A stretch of 64,000 nucleotides of DNA from Alphaproteobacteria bacterium (GCA_016779005.1 JADHOL010000001.1:62001-126000); one strand, 5' to 3'; shown: positions 16,456 through 26,710, numbered from the stretch's first letter. Numbers and translations are program-made. Notes: generated from the letters alone by a model not told the origin.

Positions 16456-16495
16456 ACAAAAAGACGATTAGACGAAAAGACGATTGAACTGAAAA
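16447..16495. repeat. three-copy 16-bp degenerate repeat at the rpoZ-rsh junction
   Basis: GACGATTAAACAAAAA (16447-16462), GACGATTAGACGAAAA (16463-16478) and GACGATTGAACTGAAAA (16479-16495) lie in tandem. The first copy includes the last two Asp codons and stop of rpoZ, so the repeat seems to have spread from the gene end into the junction. Confidence 0.8.
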
Positions 16496-16525
16496 CGGAC
16501 ATATAAGCGCTCTTGGAGTATTAAA

Positions 16526-18697
16526 TTGGCAGTTTCTGCTGTAGCGGCAAATGAACCACTTGATGATGCGTTTAGCGACCTTCTAAACCGAATAAGATCG
16601 TATAATCCTTTTGTAGACCTAGATAGACTCAAATCTGCTTATGAACTTGGCAAAAAAGCGCATTCAGGGCAGTTTAGAGCTTCTGGAGAGCCTTATTTTT
16701 CCCATCCAATAGCAGTTGGTCACCTACTCGCAGATATGCATCTTGATACAGATACTATTATAACCGCATTACTTCATGACACAGTAGAAGATTGTGACGT
16801 TACACTTCAGGATATTTCTGCTCAATTTGGTGATGAATTATCCAGTCTAGTAGACGGCGTTACAAAATTAAGCAGAATAGAAAACCAGTCTCCAGATACC
16901 CGCCAAGCTGAAAATTTTCGCAAATTAATGGTTGCTCTTAGCCAAGATATCAGAGTGTTACTGGTGAAATTGGCTGATAGAACGCACAATATGCAAACGA
17001 TTAATTCGATTGGCCGGCTTGAGAAAAAAGAACGTATCGCACGAGAAACAATTGAAATTTTTGCTCCGCTGGCGGAACGTCTCGGCATTACTCAATTTCA
17101 AACCGAATTAGAAGACACCTCTTTTAACATCCTATATCCTGAGATGCGCGAATCTATTCAAAACCGACTTGAATTTCTAGCAGCTGAATCGGAAAATATC
17201 ATTCCGCGAATTTGTCAGGAATTACAGTCTTTAATTTCTGATGCAGGCATAGAATGTCAGGTTTCTGGACGGCGTAAATCTGCCTATTCAATTTGGCGTA
17301 AAATGCAGCATCGCCAAATGTCGATGGATCAATTAGCAGATATTATGGCATTTAGGATTATTGTTCCTACAATATCTCACTGTTATTCAGCGCTCGGAAT
17401 GGTGCATACCCATTACCCGATGGTGATGGGAAGGATGAAGGATTACATTTCAACGCCGAAACGAAATGGATACAGATCTATCCATACAGGTGTTATTGGT
17501 CCTCTTAACAGACGTATCGAAATACAAATCAGAACAGCAGAAATGCATGATTTGGCAGAAAGAGGCATTGCGGCGCATTGGGATTACAAAACAGGGCGAT
17601 CTGAAAAGTCTGAAGGCTCATTTGGGTGGGTTCAGGAACTCATAAGTCTAATCGATATGAATAGCGGCGCTGATGAATTTTTAGAAAATACAAAAATGGA
17701 TATGTATGCTGACCAAGTTTTTTGCTTCACCCCTCGCGGTGATTTAATTGGTCTTCCTGCAGGTGCAACAGCTGTTGATTTTGCCTTTGCGGTTCATTCT
17801 AAAGTTGGACGTCATTGTTGCGGTGTTGAAATCAACGGTAAAATCAGACAATTAGCCTCAGAGTTGAATAATGGCGACCAAGTATTAATCAAAACAGATC
17901 CCGACGCCAAGCCAAAAGCGGAATGGGAAGAGTTTGTGGCAACTGGAAGAGCGCGCTCTGCTATTAGACGCTTTGTTCGCGAAGAGCATCTTGCCGAATT
18001 TAGCCGCGTTGGAAGAGCTCTTTTGGAAAAGGAGTATCGGTTTCATCAGGCGGCATTAAAAGAAACAGCTTTAAATGCGTCTTTAAGCTCTTTTAAAGTT
18101 TCACGAACCGAAGAGCTATTTGCCCTCATTGCAGAGGGTAAGATATCTGTGTCCGAGGTGATGAACAGGCTAAATCCAGAGCTGGAAAAAACACAAAAAT
18201 CAGGCCAAAACCGACGTAAAGAAATAAAAAGTAAGAATAAAGAAGGCTCAGATACATTTAATATAACTGGAATGAATCCTGGGATGGCTCTGCATGTTGC
18301 TAATTGCTGCCATCCTGTACCAGGTGATAAAATTATAGGAATTTTAACAACTGGAAAAGGACTTACAATTCATTTCAGGGAATGTATGACTCTTAATAAA
18401 TATACCGATGTGCCAGAATTATGGGTGAAGGTTGACTGGAAGCGTAATGATAAAAAACGGTTTGCTGGCAGAATACAAGTAACGCTTTTGAATGAGGCAG
18501 GCGCTCTTGCGGCACTTACTACCATAATCGCACAGCAAGCTGGTAATATTTCCTATATGCAAATCAGCAAGAGAACTTCTGATTTCTTTACGCTTCTTCT
18601 TGATGTGGACGTTGCTAATTTGTCACAATTAAAGTCTATCATTGCGGTGGTCCGGACGAACCAATATGTTGAATCCGTAGAACGCGTAATGATTTAA
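16526..18697 (+). CDS. rsh: bifunctional (p)ppGpp synthetase/hydrolase
   Basis: This 723-residue long RSH protein makes and degrades the stringent-response alarmone. In order: an HD hydrolase domain (FSHPIAVGHLLADM, ALLHDTVEDC, LADRTHNMQTI), the RelA/SpoT synthetase domain (GRRKSAYSIWRKM, MAFRIIV, RMKDYISTPKRNGYRSIHT), a TGS domain (VFCFTPRGDLIGLPAGATAV) and a C-terminal ACT domain. Intact HD residues show it can hydrolyse, as expected when one RSH does both jobs. The start is TTG 16526 with GGAG 7 bp upstream. It is the second gene of the rpoZ unit. Confidence 0.95.
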   Translation: MAVSAVAANEPLDDAFSDLLNRIRSYNPFVDLDRLKSAYELGKKAHSGQFRASGEPYFSHPIAVGHLLADMHLDTDTIITALLHDTVEDCDVTLQDISAQFGDELSSLVDGVTKLSRIENQSPDTRQAENFRKLMVALSQDIRVLLVKLADRTHNMQTINSIGRLEKKERIARETIEIFAPLAERLGITQFQTELEDTSFNILYPEMRESIQNRLEFLAAESENIIPRICQELQSLISDAGIECQVSGRRKSAYSIWRKMQHRQMSMDQLADIMAFRIIVPTISHCYSALGMVHTHYPMVMGRMKDYISTPKRNGYRSIHTGVIGPLNRRIEIQIRTAEMHDLAERGIAAHWDYKTGRSEKSEGSFGWVQELISLIDMNSGADEFLENTKMDMYADQVFCFTPRGDLIGLPAGATAVDFAFAVHSKVGRHCCGVEINGKIRQLASELNNGDQVLIKTDPDAKPKAEWEEFVATGRARSAIRRFVREEHLAEFSRVGRALLEKEYRFHQAALKETALNASLSSFKVSRTEELFALIAEGKISVSEVMNRLNPELEKTQKSGQNRRKEIKSKNKEGSDTFNITGMNPGMALHVANCCHPVPGDKIIGILTTGKGLTIHFRECMTLNKYTDVPELWVKVDWKRNDKKRFAGRIQVTLLNEAGALAALTTIIAQQAGNISYMQISKRTSDFFTLLLDVDVANLSQLKSIIAVVRTNQYVESVERVMI

Positions 18698-18722
18698 AAA
18701 GAAGTTGTGATGAGATTGTATA

Positions 18723-19262
18723 ATGTTGTTTAAACGCAGAGAACCCTTATCGGTTTTTAACAGATTATTGCAATTTATTCGTCCGAAAACAGGTTATTCG
18801 CGGGCATTAGAATATCTCAAAAAGCGCTTTTACCGCATGACAGAATCACATTATTCCATGGCAATGGGGTTTACCTGTGGGGCTATGCTAAGCTTCACCC
18901 CGTTTGTTGGGTTTCATTTTATAATCGCTGGTTTTGTTGCTTATCTTATTAATGCGAGTATTTTTATGGCTGCTTTAGGCACGCTTGTAGGCAATCCTTG
19001 GACGTTTCCGTTAATGTGGTGGGCTAGTCTGAAAGTTGGCAACTGGGCGCTTGGATATGTCCAACCAACAAATCTGGACACAACGGTGGAGATGAACTCG
19101 ATTGTATCTGACATTTACTCGATAATGATACCATGGATTGTGGGGTCTTTTTTGATTTCACTTGTGTTTGGACCTCCGATTTATTTTATCATGTATTGGT
19201 CAATGAAAAAACTTCGCGAGCGTTTTAGGAAAAAACATAATCAAAAAATGAAACCTTCTTGA
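18723..19262 (+). CDS. DUF2062 membrane protein
   Basis: This 179-residue protein has about three membrane helices and the DUF2062 core: HYSMAMGFTCGAMLSFTPFVG and LGTLVGNPWTFPLMWW. The family is widespread in proteobacteria and its biochemical role is not established. The charged C-terminus (KKLRERFRKKHNQK) is probably cytoplasmic. It follows rsh by 25 bp and is likely co-transcribed; the order rsh-DUF2062-pdxJ-acpS is commonly seen in alphaproteobacteria. Confidence 0.85.
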   Translation: MLFKRREPLSVFNRLLQFIRPKTGYSRALEYLKKRFYRMTESHYSMAMGFTCGAMLSFTPFVGFHFIIAGFVAYLINASIFMAALGTLVGNPWTFPLMWWASLKVGNWALGYVQPTNLDTTVEMNSIVSDIYSIMIPWIVGSFLISLVFGPPIYFIMYWSMKKLRERFRKKHNQKMKPS

Positions 19263-19354
19263 AACGCGCTAATAGCCGTCTGCTAATTAGAAGTGCTATT
19301 GGCAAAATGAATGTCAGTATATAGATAAGGCTAACCATAATCAGGAGCGCTCGA

Positions 19355-20083
19355 ATGAGAAATATAAGACTAGGTGTAAATATCGACCACGTAGCGACAT
19401 TGCGAAATGCGCGCCGAGGCACCCACCCAGATCCAATGCGTGCTGTAAAAATGGTAGCGGATGCAGGCGCAGATGGCGTTACCATTCACTTAAGAGAGGA
19501 TAGACGTCATATTAGAGATCAAGACGCTGAAACCATCATTAAACATTCCACACTGCCTGTTAATCTTGAAATGGCGGCTAATGGTGAAATGGTCAATATC
19601 GCATGCTCTTTGAGGCCAAATGCGGTGTGTATTGTTCCTGAAAATCGCGCAGAAGTTACAACTGAGGGCGGATTATTGGTGGCAGGCCAGGAAAACAAAC
19701 TAACGCCATTTATTCAGCAACTAAAAGATAATAATATAAGAGTGTCGCTATTTATTGACCCCCGCGAGAAAGAAATAGAAGCTGCTGGAGATGTTGGTGC
19801 AGATATTGTTGAATTCCACACAGGAGGCTATTGTGAAGCATCATTGCTCAATAGAGATAAAAAATTAAACGATTTAATAGCCGCAGCTAAGCGCGCAGAT
19901 AAGTTAGGTATTGAAGTTCATGCAGGTCATGGACTAAGCTTTGATAATGTTGCGCCAATTGCTGCAATCGCTGAAATAAAAGAGCTAAATATAGGCCACT
20001 TTATGATTGGTGAAGCTGTCTTCTCTGGTCTTGAGAATGTCATAAAGGAAATGCATCACATTATAAGAGAAGCAAGTAAGTAA
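19355..20083 (+). CDS. pdxJ: pyridoxine 5'-phosphate synthase
   Basis: This 242-residue TIM-barrel enzyme forms pyridoxine phosphate from 1-deoxyxylulose 5-phosphate and aminoacetone phosphate. Features: GVNIDHVATLRNARRGTHPD, DGVTIHLREDRRHI, VNLEMAANGEM, VPENRAEVTTEGG and the C-terminal VHAGHGLSFDN and IGHFMIGEA phosphate site. A CAGGAG ribosome site precedes the ATG. Its substrate comes from the DXP pathway, to which Dxr at 42.2 kb also belongs. Confidence 0.96.
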   Translation: MRNIRLGVNIDHVATLRNARRGTHPDPMRAVKMVADAGADGVTIHLREDRRHIRDQDAETIIKHSTLPVNLEMAANGEMVNIACSLRPNAVCIVPENRAEVTTEGGLLVAGQENKLTPFIQQLKDNNIRVSLFIDPREKEIEAAGDVGADIVEFHTGGYCEASLLNRDKKLNDLIAAAKRADKLGIEVHAGHGLSFDNVAPIAAIAEIKELNIGHFMIGEAVFSGLENVIKEMHHIIREASK

Positions 20084-20102
20084 TGATAATGCGAGATATA
20101 AT

Positions 20103-20507
20103 ATGATTGTAGGAATTGGCACAGACTTATGCGATATCCGGCGAATTGAACAGGCGCGTAGTCGTTTTCCTTTAAATTTTGATAAAAAAATTCTCACCTA
20201 CCGTGAGCGGGAAGAATTAAGCGCGAGATCTGAAAAAAACGCATATGTTGCAAAGCGCTTTGCGGCTAAAGAAGCCCTTTATAAAGCGTTTCATTTTTCC
20301 GATCAAAATAGTCTAGGCTGGCAGCAAGCTGAGATTTTAAATCAGGGAAAAAAAGGGGCTCCTATTGTTCATCTGTACGGAAATTGTCTAAGCAAATTCA
20401 ACCAGCAGTTGGCAGTCGGGCAAACAGGTGCTATTCATCTTTCTTTAACAGACGAATATCCGTATGTTATGGCTTATGTGATATTGGAAATAATATCAAA
20501 ATCCTAA
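20103..20507 (+). CDS. acpS: holo-[acyl-carrier-protein] synthase
   Basis: This 134-residue enzyme transfers 4'-phosphopantetheine from CoA to ACP. Family motifs are GIGTDLCDIRRIEQ at the N-terminus (Mg2+-binding Asp) and VAKRFAAKEALYKAF. It sits 19 bp after pdxJ and just before lepB, as in the E. coli-type and alphaproteobacterial lep-rnc-era-recO cluster. Confidence 0.94.
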   Translation: MIVGIGTDLCDIRRIEQARSRFPLNFDKKILTYREREELSARSEKNAYVAKRFAAKEALYKAFHFSDQNSLGWQQAEILNQGKKGAPIVHLYGNCLSKFNQQLAVGQTGAIHLSLTDEYPYVMAYVILEIISKS

Positions 20508-20553
20508 ATTCAATTTGACTAAACAGGCGACTAAAGATGAAGAAAGCAAACTA

Positions 20554-21327
20554 ATGGCTAAACAAAAACCAGACTTTAAGGCATCACAGATCGAATCTGG
20601 TAAAAAGAATTCTGGCATTGGCGAGACTATCAAGACCATACTTATTGCAGGTGTGATAGCGTTGAGCTTTCGCTCGCTGGTAGCAGAGCCATTTAATATT
20701 CCCTCTGGCTCTATGATTCCAACTTTATTGGTAGGGGATTATTTATTCGTTTCTAAATACGCCTATGGCTATTCTAAATATTCCTTTCCTTTTGCAGCTG
20801 TTCCCATCAAAAACAGAGTATTATCAGGTGTTCCAGAGCGAGGGGATGTTGTTGTCTTCCGATTGCCGTCAGACGTATCTATTGATTATATCAAGCGTGT
20901 TGTTGGTCTACCAGGTGATAGAATACAGGTTGTTGGCGGGATTTTGCATATTAACGGAAAACAGGTCTCACGAAGGCAAATTGGTGAAAATGATATATCA
21001 AATGGCATTACTAAAATGCGTGCTGTTCTGTATGAAGAGACATTCCCAGATGGGCATAAACACGTAATCCAAGAATTAAGAGATGACCTAAATTTTGATA
21101 ATACGCCTGTATTTAACGTGCCAGATGGGCATTTGTTTATGATGGGTGATAATAGAGATAATTCTCGTGATAGCAGAAGTAAGGCGGTTGGTTTTGTGCC
21201 TATGCAAAATTTAATTGGTCGCGCAGAATTTATGTTCTTTAGTCATAATAACTCATCAAGCCTATTTGAAATTTGGAAGTGGCCATTTGCCATCCGATAT
21301 GACCGAATTGGTAAGGGTATTTATTAA
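20554..21327 (+). CDS. lepB: signal peptidase I
   Basis: This inner-membrane protease of about 257 residues cleaves signal peptides from exported proteins. The N-terminal membrane segment (ILIAGVIALSFRSLVAEPF) is followed by the catalytic Ser in NIPSGSMIPTL (about residue 53) and the general-base Lys in YIKRVVGLPGD (about residue 114), then the conserved GDNRDNSRDSR box. ATG 20554 is chosen over a TTG at 20515, which has no ribosome site. The stop overlaps the rnc start by one base (TAATG). Confidence 0.92.
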   Translation: MAKQKPDFKASQIESGKKNSGIGETIKTILIAGVIALSFRSLVAEPFNIPSGSMIPTLLVGDYLFVSKYAYGYSKYSFPFAAVPIKNRVLSGVPERGDVVVFRLPSDVSIDYIKRVVGLPGDRIQVVGGILHINGKQVSRRQIGENDISNGITKMRAVLYEETFPDGHKHVIQELRDDLNFDNTPVFNVPDGHLFMMGDNRDNSRDSRSKAVGFVPMQNLIGRAEFMFFSHNNSSSLFEIWKWPFAIRYDRIGKGIY

Positions 21328-22001
21328 TGAGTGAGAGTTCGCTCGAGAAATTACAATCCGCATTAGGGCATCAGTTTAACAGCATTTCTTTATTACGGCA
21401 GGCACTTGCGCATCGGAGTGTGTTTTCAGCTGAGCTGTCTTATGAACGGCTTGAGTTCTTGGGAGATAGAGTGCTTGGACTTATTCTCGCAAAGCATCTT
21501 TTCCTTGAATTTGACCATGATGACCAAGGTAAGCTTACAAAACGATTTCATGCACAAGCACAGCAATCAAAATTATACGAAATTGCTCTTAAAATAGAGC
21601 TGCAAAACCACATCATAGCAGAAAAAGGAACAGAGCTTGCAATCCAGCCCTCAATAATGGCAGATGTGGTAGAATCTATCATCGCCGCTCTTTATCTTGA
21701 TTCTGGATTAGAAGTAGCCGAGCGGTTTATATTGAGCTATTGGAATTGGCAAGGCGATGTTCCGCAAGATATACTCCATAATCCAAAATCAGCACTTCAA
21801 GAATGGTCAGAAGCCCAAGGATTAGGGTTGCCATCATATGAGCTTATGCAGAAAACTGGGCCAGACCATCAGGCACGCTTCACAACAAAAGTGACGATAG
21901 AGGGATTTCAACCATCAACAGGTTCTGGCGCATCGAAAAAACTATCAGAGCAGGACGCGGCAAGACAATTTATGGATTTTTTATCCAAACAGAGTATTTA
22001 G
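21327..22001 (+). CDS. rnc: ribonuclease III
   Basis: This 224-residue double-stranded-RNA endonuclease processes rRNA and regulates mRNAs. The catalytic signature ERLEFLGDRVLGL is at residues 40-52, the second acidic site in IMADVVESIIAALYLD, and a C-terminal double-stranded RNA-binding domain follows (NPKSALQEWSEAQGLGLPSY to GSGASKKLSEQDAARQ). It is translationally coupled to lepB and followed 7 bp later by era. Confidence 0.95.
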   Translation: MSESSLEKLQSALGHQFNSISLLRQALAHRSVFSAELSYERLEFLGDRVLGLILAKHLFLEFDHDDQGKLTKRFHAQAQQSKLYEIALKIELQNHIIAEKGTELAIQPSIMADVVESIIAALYLDSGLEVAERFILSYWNWQGDVPQDILHNPKSALQEWSEAQGLGLPSYELMQKTGPDHQARFTTKVTIEGFQPSTGSGASKKLSEQDAARQFMDFLSKQSI

Positions 22002-22008
22002 TATCACA

Positions 22009-22950
22009 ATGACAACAGATCTTCAAACACCATCAAACCTTACAACCAGAGCTGGATTTGCGGCACTGATTGGGGCGCCCAATGCAGGAAAATCAACGTT
22101 AATGAATTATATCGTTGGTGCAAAAGTATCTATTGTAACCCCGAAAGTACAGACCACCCGCTCTCGAATACGCGGCATCGCTATGTCTGGGGAGTCACAG
22201 ATTATATTTGTTGACACGCCTGGAATTTTTAAACCAAAACGCAGATTAGATCGCGCAATGGTGCACGCAGCATGGCAAGGAACGGACGAGGCAGATGTAA
22301 CCTTGTTGCTTCATGATAGTGCCCGCACCAGTCTTGATGAAGAAACCGAAGCAATAATCAAACAGATCATAAAAATAAAAGAGGAGTTTCCACATCGCAA
22401 ATTTGCCCTCATTCTAAATAAGATCGACCTTACCAAGCCTGAGAATTTATTGGGAAGAGCATCACAGCTCACACAAATGTTAGAATTTGAAAAAATATTC
22501 ATGATATCTGCTGAAAAAGGAAAAGGGGTGAAAGATTTGGTCAAATGGCTTGCAGAGCAGATGCCACAAAGCCCGTTTTTGTTCGACCCTGAGGATTTAT
22601 CTGACTTGCCACAACGCCAGTTAGCCGCTGAAATATTGCGAGAGAAGCTATTCATGAATTTACATCAAGAGCTGCCGTATCAGCTTACTGTTGAAACAGA
22701 TAGCTGGCAGGAAAAAGACGATGGCAGTGCAGAAATTCATGCAAGCATTTATGTGGCAAGAGAGGGTCATCGTGGAATTGTTCTTGGAAAAAAGGGCCAG
22801 TCAATGAGGCGTATTGGCCAGTCTGCCAGATTAGAACTTGAAGCAATGTTTGAGCGTAGGATCCATTTATTTACCCATGTCAAATATCGTAAAGACTGGA
22901 TGAATGATCCTGACAGATATCGTAATTGGGACCTTGAATTTGATGCCTGA
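22009..22950 (+). CDS. era: GTPase Era
   Basis: This 313-residue ribosome-assembly GTPase binds 16S rRNA. G1 is GAPNAGKST (residues 22-30), G2 lies in VQTTRSRIRG, G3 is VDTPGIF, G4 LNKIDL, and the C-terminal KH domain includes GHRGIVLGKKGQSMRRIGQ. Order rnc-era-recO is conserved. The last codons overlap the recO start by 8 bp. Confidence 0.96.
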   Translation: MTTDLQTPSNLTTRAGFAALIGAPNAGKSTLMNYIVGAKVSIVTPKVQTTRSRIRGIAMSGESQIIFVDTPGIFKPKRRLDRAMVHAAWQGTDEADVTLLLHDSARTSLDEETEAIIKQIIKIKEEFPHRKFALILNKIDLTKPENLLGRASQLTQMLEFEKIFMISAEKGKGVKDLVKWLAEQMPQSPFLFDPEDLSDLPQRQLAAEILREKLFMNLHQELPYQLTVETDSWQEKDDGSAEIHASIYVAREGHRGIVLGKKGQSMRRIGQSARLELEAMFERRIHLFTHVKYRKDWMNDPDRYRNWDLEFDA

Positions 22951-23677
22951 CTGGCAGGATGAAGGCATTATTCTAAGTAATAAGCCATATGCTGAACTAC
23001 ATAGTGTTACCACAATTTTGACCAAATCTCATGGCCGCCATGCAGGGTTAGTGCAGGCTGGCCAATCTAGTAAAAAGCGCTCAATGCTGCAACCTGGCTC
23101 GCTTGTTGATGCTCAGTGGCGGGCAAGATTGGATGAACAGCTTGGCACATTTAAGCTAGAACTTGCAAAAAATTATTCTGCATTAATGATAGATACTCCG
23201 TTGCGCCTTTCTGCATTATCAAGTATGTGCAGCTTGTTAGAAACTAGTTTGCCAGAGCGTGAACCACAACCCGCTTTATGGCAGGCGACAACGGCTCTGC
23301 TGCAAATAGTATCATTAAGCAAAGAGGATAATGAATGGCTTAATTTCTTTGTTAAATGGGAGTTGGGCTTGCTTCAGGAATTAGGCTTTGCCCTAAAGCT
23401 AGAGACGTGCGGTGTTACGGGCACAAGCGAGGAGCTTGCTTATGTGAGCCCTAAATCTGGAAGTGCCATTAGCAAACCAGCTGCTGGTATATATGCGGAC
23501 AGGTTGCTGGTTTTGCCTATGTGCCTTGGTGGGCATGTAAAGATAGATAATGAGCTTGCGGCCGGAATTAAAATCACAGGTCATTTTTTGCAGAAAAATA
23601 TATATAATCCTGTAGATAAACAACTGCCCTCCGCCAGACAGAGATTGGCAAATATGGTAGAATCGTCAAATTGGTAA
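22943..23677 (+). CDS. recO: DNA repair protein RecO
   Basis: This protein of about 244 residues loads RecA at gaps together with RecR. The N-terminal OB-fold region begins WQDEGIILSNKPYAEL and continues THGR-type 'SHGRHAGLVQAG'. The C-terminal part is helical with a DRLLVLPMCLGG segment. The usual zinc-site cysteines are not evident, as in many alphaproteobacterial RecO proteins. The start is ATG 22943, overlapping the end of era; a longer frame would overlap era by 47 bp and has no homologous extension. Confidence 0.88.
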   Translation: MPDWQDEGIILSNKPYAELHSVTTILTKSHGRHAGLVQAGQSSKKRSMLQPGSLVDAQWRARLDEQLGTFKLELAKNYSALMIDTPLRLSALSSMCSLLETSLPEREPQPALWQATTALLQIVSLSKEDNEWLNFFVKWELGLLQELGFALKLETCGVTGTSEELAYVSPKSGSAISKPAAGIYADRLLVLPMCLGGHVKIDNELAAGIKITGHFLQKNIYNPVDKQLPSARQRLANMVESSNW

Positions 23678-23721
23678 CCCTACATATTGTATTCTAATTA
23701 AGATGACGTTATCAAGGATGC

Positions 23722-25950
23722 ATGGTTGATTTTAATAACACACTTACAGATGTAGAAGATGCATTTGCCGCAACAGATTTTGCATCTGCATTATCGGAGC
23801 GCTATTTAGCCTATGCGTTATCTACAATTACGTCTCGTTCTCTGCCAGATGTACGAGATGGGCTAAAGCCAGTGCATCGCAGATTATTATTCGCGATGAG
23901 ACAGTTAAAACTAGACCCCGATCAGTCATTTAAAAAATCTGCACGTGTTGTTGGCGATGTAATTGGTAAATATCACCCACACGGCGATAGCGCGATTTAT
24001 GATGCGATGGTAAGGCTGGCTCAGGACTTTGCAATGAGATACCCGTTGGTTGATGGGCAGGGTAATTTTGGCAATATTGACGGCGATAATGCAGCTGCGA
24101 TGCGATATACAGAAGCACGCCTTACCCAAGTCTCAAGACTGCTTCTTGCCGGTATAGATGAGAATGCAGTTGATTTCAGGCAAACCTATGACGGTGAGTC
24201 TGAGGAGCCTGTTTTATTGCCAGCTGGTTTTCCAAATTTACTGGCAAATGGGGCTCAAGGTATCGCGGTTGGTATGGCTACCAGTATCCCGCCTCATAAC
24301 GTTATCGAACTTGTTGATGCCGCCAAGCACCTGATTAAACATCCAGGCGCCTCAGTCGAGACAATGATGAATTTTGTAAAAGGGCCAGATTTTCCGACTG
24401 GCGGTGTATTGGTTGAAGCTGAGGCATCAATATTATCTGCTTATCAAACAGGAAAAGGAAGCTTTCGGCTACGCGCAAATTATGTGGTTGAGAGAGAAAA
24501 GAACGGCATTTGGCGATTGATCGTAACTGAAATTCCCTATCAGATACAAAAATCACGACTAATCGAGAAGCTCGCAGATGCATTGCAGCAGAAAAAACTG
24601 CCTATGCTGTCTGATATTCGCGACGAATCAGCAGAAGATGTGCGTATTTTGTTAGAGCCGAAATCTCGCAGATTATCGCCAGAAATAGTAATGGAAAGCC
24701 TGTTTCAGGTAACAGACCTAGAGGTTAGAATACCGCTAAACCTTAATGTATTGGATACTGATAATAAGCCTAATGTTTTAAGTTTAAAACAGGCATTACA
24801 GCAATGGCTAGATCATAGAAAAAACGTCCTCTTACGCAGAACACAGTTCAGGCTAGATGCAATCGCACGGCGGCTTGAGGTTGTAGCTGGCTATTTGGTT
24901 GTTTTTCTAAATCTAGATGAAGTGATTGAAATCATAAGGGAGGATGAGCATCCCCGTGATGCGCTTATGTCACGGTTTTCACTTACTGAATTTCAGGCAA
25001 ACACAGTTCTTGATATGCGGCTTCGCTCTCTCAGGCGGCTAGAAGAAGAAGGCTTGAAGAGTGAGCAAGGGGCCTTAAAGCAAGAACAAGACGAGTTGCA
25101 CAACCTTCAAAGTAACGAGGAATATCAGTGGCAGAAAATATCAGGTGAGTTAAGCGATTTGAAATCTGATTTTGCTAAGAGCGATGCACGCAAGACACAG
25201 ATCGGCGTTGCACCACAAATCGATTTTGACCCAACAGAAATGCTGGTTGAGCGTGAGCCGTTAACGATTATTTGCTCTGAGAAAGGCTGGATTAGAGCGA
25301 TGAAAGGGCATCTTGATTTAGCATCTGAGTATAAATTTAAAGAAGGGGACGGCCCAAAATTTATCCTGCATGCAGAGACCACAGATAAATTACTAATATT
25401 AAATGATAGAGGCCGTTTTTATACGATTGGATGTGATGCACTGCCGAAAGGTCGTGGTTTTGGCGAGCCATTAAACCTCATTATTGATATGGCGGCGGAA
25501 AATACGCCTGTTGCACTGTTAAAAGCAGATACAGAGCAGCTTTTGCTTGTATCAAGCAAGGGATATGGCCTGCGCGTTCAAACCTCTAATGTGATTGCCC
25601 AAACCAAGAATGGGAAACAGATATTAAACCTTAATCAAGATGAGAAAGCCCAGATATGCCTTCCTGTGAATGCGGATATGGTTGCAAGCGTTGGAAAAAA
25701 CAGAAAGCTGCTTATTTTTCCGGTTTCTGAAATTCCTGAAATTAATAAAGGCAAGGGCGTTATTCTACAGCGTTTTAAAGAGGGGGATTTAGCGGACCTT
25801 ACATTGTTTGATAGTAAGAGCGGTCTTAACTGGCAAACCAATGGTGATAGAACCCGCCATTTAACAGATTATACAATGTGGGTTGGAAAGCGTGGTAGTG
25901 CGGGCAAGCTTCCCCCAAACGGTTTTCCAAGACCAGCAAGATTTACCTAA
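23722..25950 (+). CDS. parC: DNA topoisomerase IV subunit A
   Basis: This 742-residue subunit of the chromosome-decatenating type IIA topoisomerase has the breakage-reunion domain with [24 protein letters not shown], the [18 protein letters not shown] quinolone region and the catalytic Tyr in [11 protein letters not shown] (about residue 129). The C-terminal half holds a shortened beta-pinwheel set of repeats. Length and the absence of a full GyrA-box pinwheel favour ParC over GyrA. AAGGA lies only 3 bp before the ATG. It converges with bpt. Confidence 0.93.
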   Translation: MVDFNNTLTDVEDAFAATDFASALSERYLAYALSTITSRSLPDVRDGLKPVHRRLLFAMRQLKLDPDQSFKKSARVVGDVIGKYHPHGDSAIYDAMVRLAQDFAMRYPLVDGQGNFGNIDGDNAAAMRYTEARLTQVSRLLLAGIDENAVDFRQTYDGESEEPVLLPAGFPNLLANGAQGIAVGMATSIPPHNVIELVDAAKHLIKHPGASVETMMNFVKGPDFPTGGVLVEAEASILSAYQTGKGSFRLRANYVVEREKNGIWRLIVTEIPYQIQKSRLIEKLADALQQKKLPMLSDIRDESAEDVRILLEPKSRRLSPEIVMESLFQVTDLEVRIPLNLNVLDTDNKPNVLSLKQALQQWLDHRKNVLLRRTQFRLDAIARRLEVVAGYLVVFLNLDEVIEIIREDEHPRDALMSRFSLTEFQANTVLDMRLRSLRRLEEEGLKSEQGALKQEQDELHNLQSNEEYQWQKISGELSDLKSDFAKSDARKTQIGVAPQIDFDPTEMLVEREPLTIICSEKGWIRAMKGHLDLASEYKFKEGDGPKFILHAETTDKLLILNDRGRFYTIGCDALPKGRGFGEPLNLIIDMAAENTPVALLKADTEQLLLVSSKGYGLRVQTSNVIAQTKNGKQILNLNQDEKAQICLPVNADMVASVGKNRKLLIFPVSEIPEINKGKGVILQRFKEGDLADLTLFDSKSGLNWQTNGDRTRHLTDYTMWVGKRGSAGKLPPNGFPRPARFT

Positions 25951-25969
25951 AAAAACAGGTTTTTTTTAT
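25946..25969 (+). terminator. possible terminator after parC
   Basis: ACCT and AGGT with an A7 and T8 tract between and after them (A-run 25949-25955, CAGG, T-run 25960-25967) can form a weak A-T-rich hairpin ending in a T tract in the 37-bp gap between convergent parC and bpt. The low GC of the stem makes this tentative. Confidence 0.35.
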
Positions 25970-25987
25970 TCTGTGTTTATTCTGGAT

Positions 25988-26710
25988 CTATTCTGTATCC
26001 ACCCATTTGCCATTTAGATATAGCTGGTAGGGGGTAAAGCGCGCCTTATAGGCCATTTTAGGGCTGTTTTTCACAAGATAACCAAGATAAAGCCATTTTT
26101 TGGAAAGGTGTTTGGTTAATATAATACTGTCTAAAATCAGAAAAGTTCCAAGTGATTGCTTCGCATGATTTGGATTGAAAAAACTATATACAGCACTTAA
26201 GCCGTCTCTTTGACTATCCATCAACATACAAGCGATAAGCGCATTATTTTCATCGCGATATTTTACCATGAATGTATCAATTGGTGAGTTATGGATCATT
26301 GAATGAAAATCGCTAAATGACATTGTGGCCATCTGGCCATCATTATGTCGTGAATTCAGATAGCTTTTGAATAGCTCATATGCTTCTTCATCTGCCTTAT
26401 TATCAAGGCGTGATTTTTGTAAATGGCTGTTTTTCGCGATAATACGTTTTATATTTTTGGATAGCGAAAAATTATGCGCATCTACCCGAATAGGAATACA
26501 AGCGTTGCAACTGCCGCAAACTGGACGATATACCCAGTTTTCAACACGTCGAAACCCGCTTTCGGCTAGCTGATCATGTAACTGAGGTGCCTCTGAAATA
26601 TCAGCTGCAAGTCGTTGTTCTGCTCTATTCTCAAGATACGCACATTCATGACTTCGCGTAATTCGAAGATTAAGTGGTTTATGATTAAAATTTATTTTTG
26701 TCTGATCCAT
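25988..26710 (-). CDS. bpt: aspartate/glutamate leucyl- or arginyltransferase (Bpt/Ate)
   Basis: This 240-residue N-degron pathway enzyme adds Leu (Bpt) or Arg (Ate) from charged tRNA onto N-terminal acidic residues, marking proteins for ClpAP. Family signs are GFRRVENWVYRPVCGSCNACIPIRV, with the C-G-S-C-x-A-C cysteine cluster, FSLSKNIKRI, and the C-terminal LYLGYLVKNSPKMAYKARFTPYQLY. Bacterial members of this length are mostly leucyl-specific. It stands alone on the minus strand. Confidence 0.9.
   Translation of the reverse strand: MDQTKINFNHKPLNLRITRSHECAYLENRAEQRLAADISEAPQLHDQLAESGFRRVENWVYRPVCGSCNACIPIRVDAHNFSLSKNIKRIIAKNSHLQKSRLDNKADEEAYELFKSYLNSRHNDGQMATMSFSDFHSMIHNSPIDTFMVKYRDENNALIACMLMDSQRDGLSAVYSFFNPNHAKQSLGTFLILDSIILTKHLSKKWLYLGYLVKNSPKMAYKARFTPYQLYLNGKWVDTE

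Noticed and set aside
22904-22942. Longer RecO start overlapping era by 47 bp
   Set aside because: The extra residues do not match RecO, whereas ATG 22943 begins right at the conserved WQDEGIILS region.
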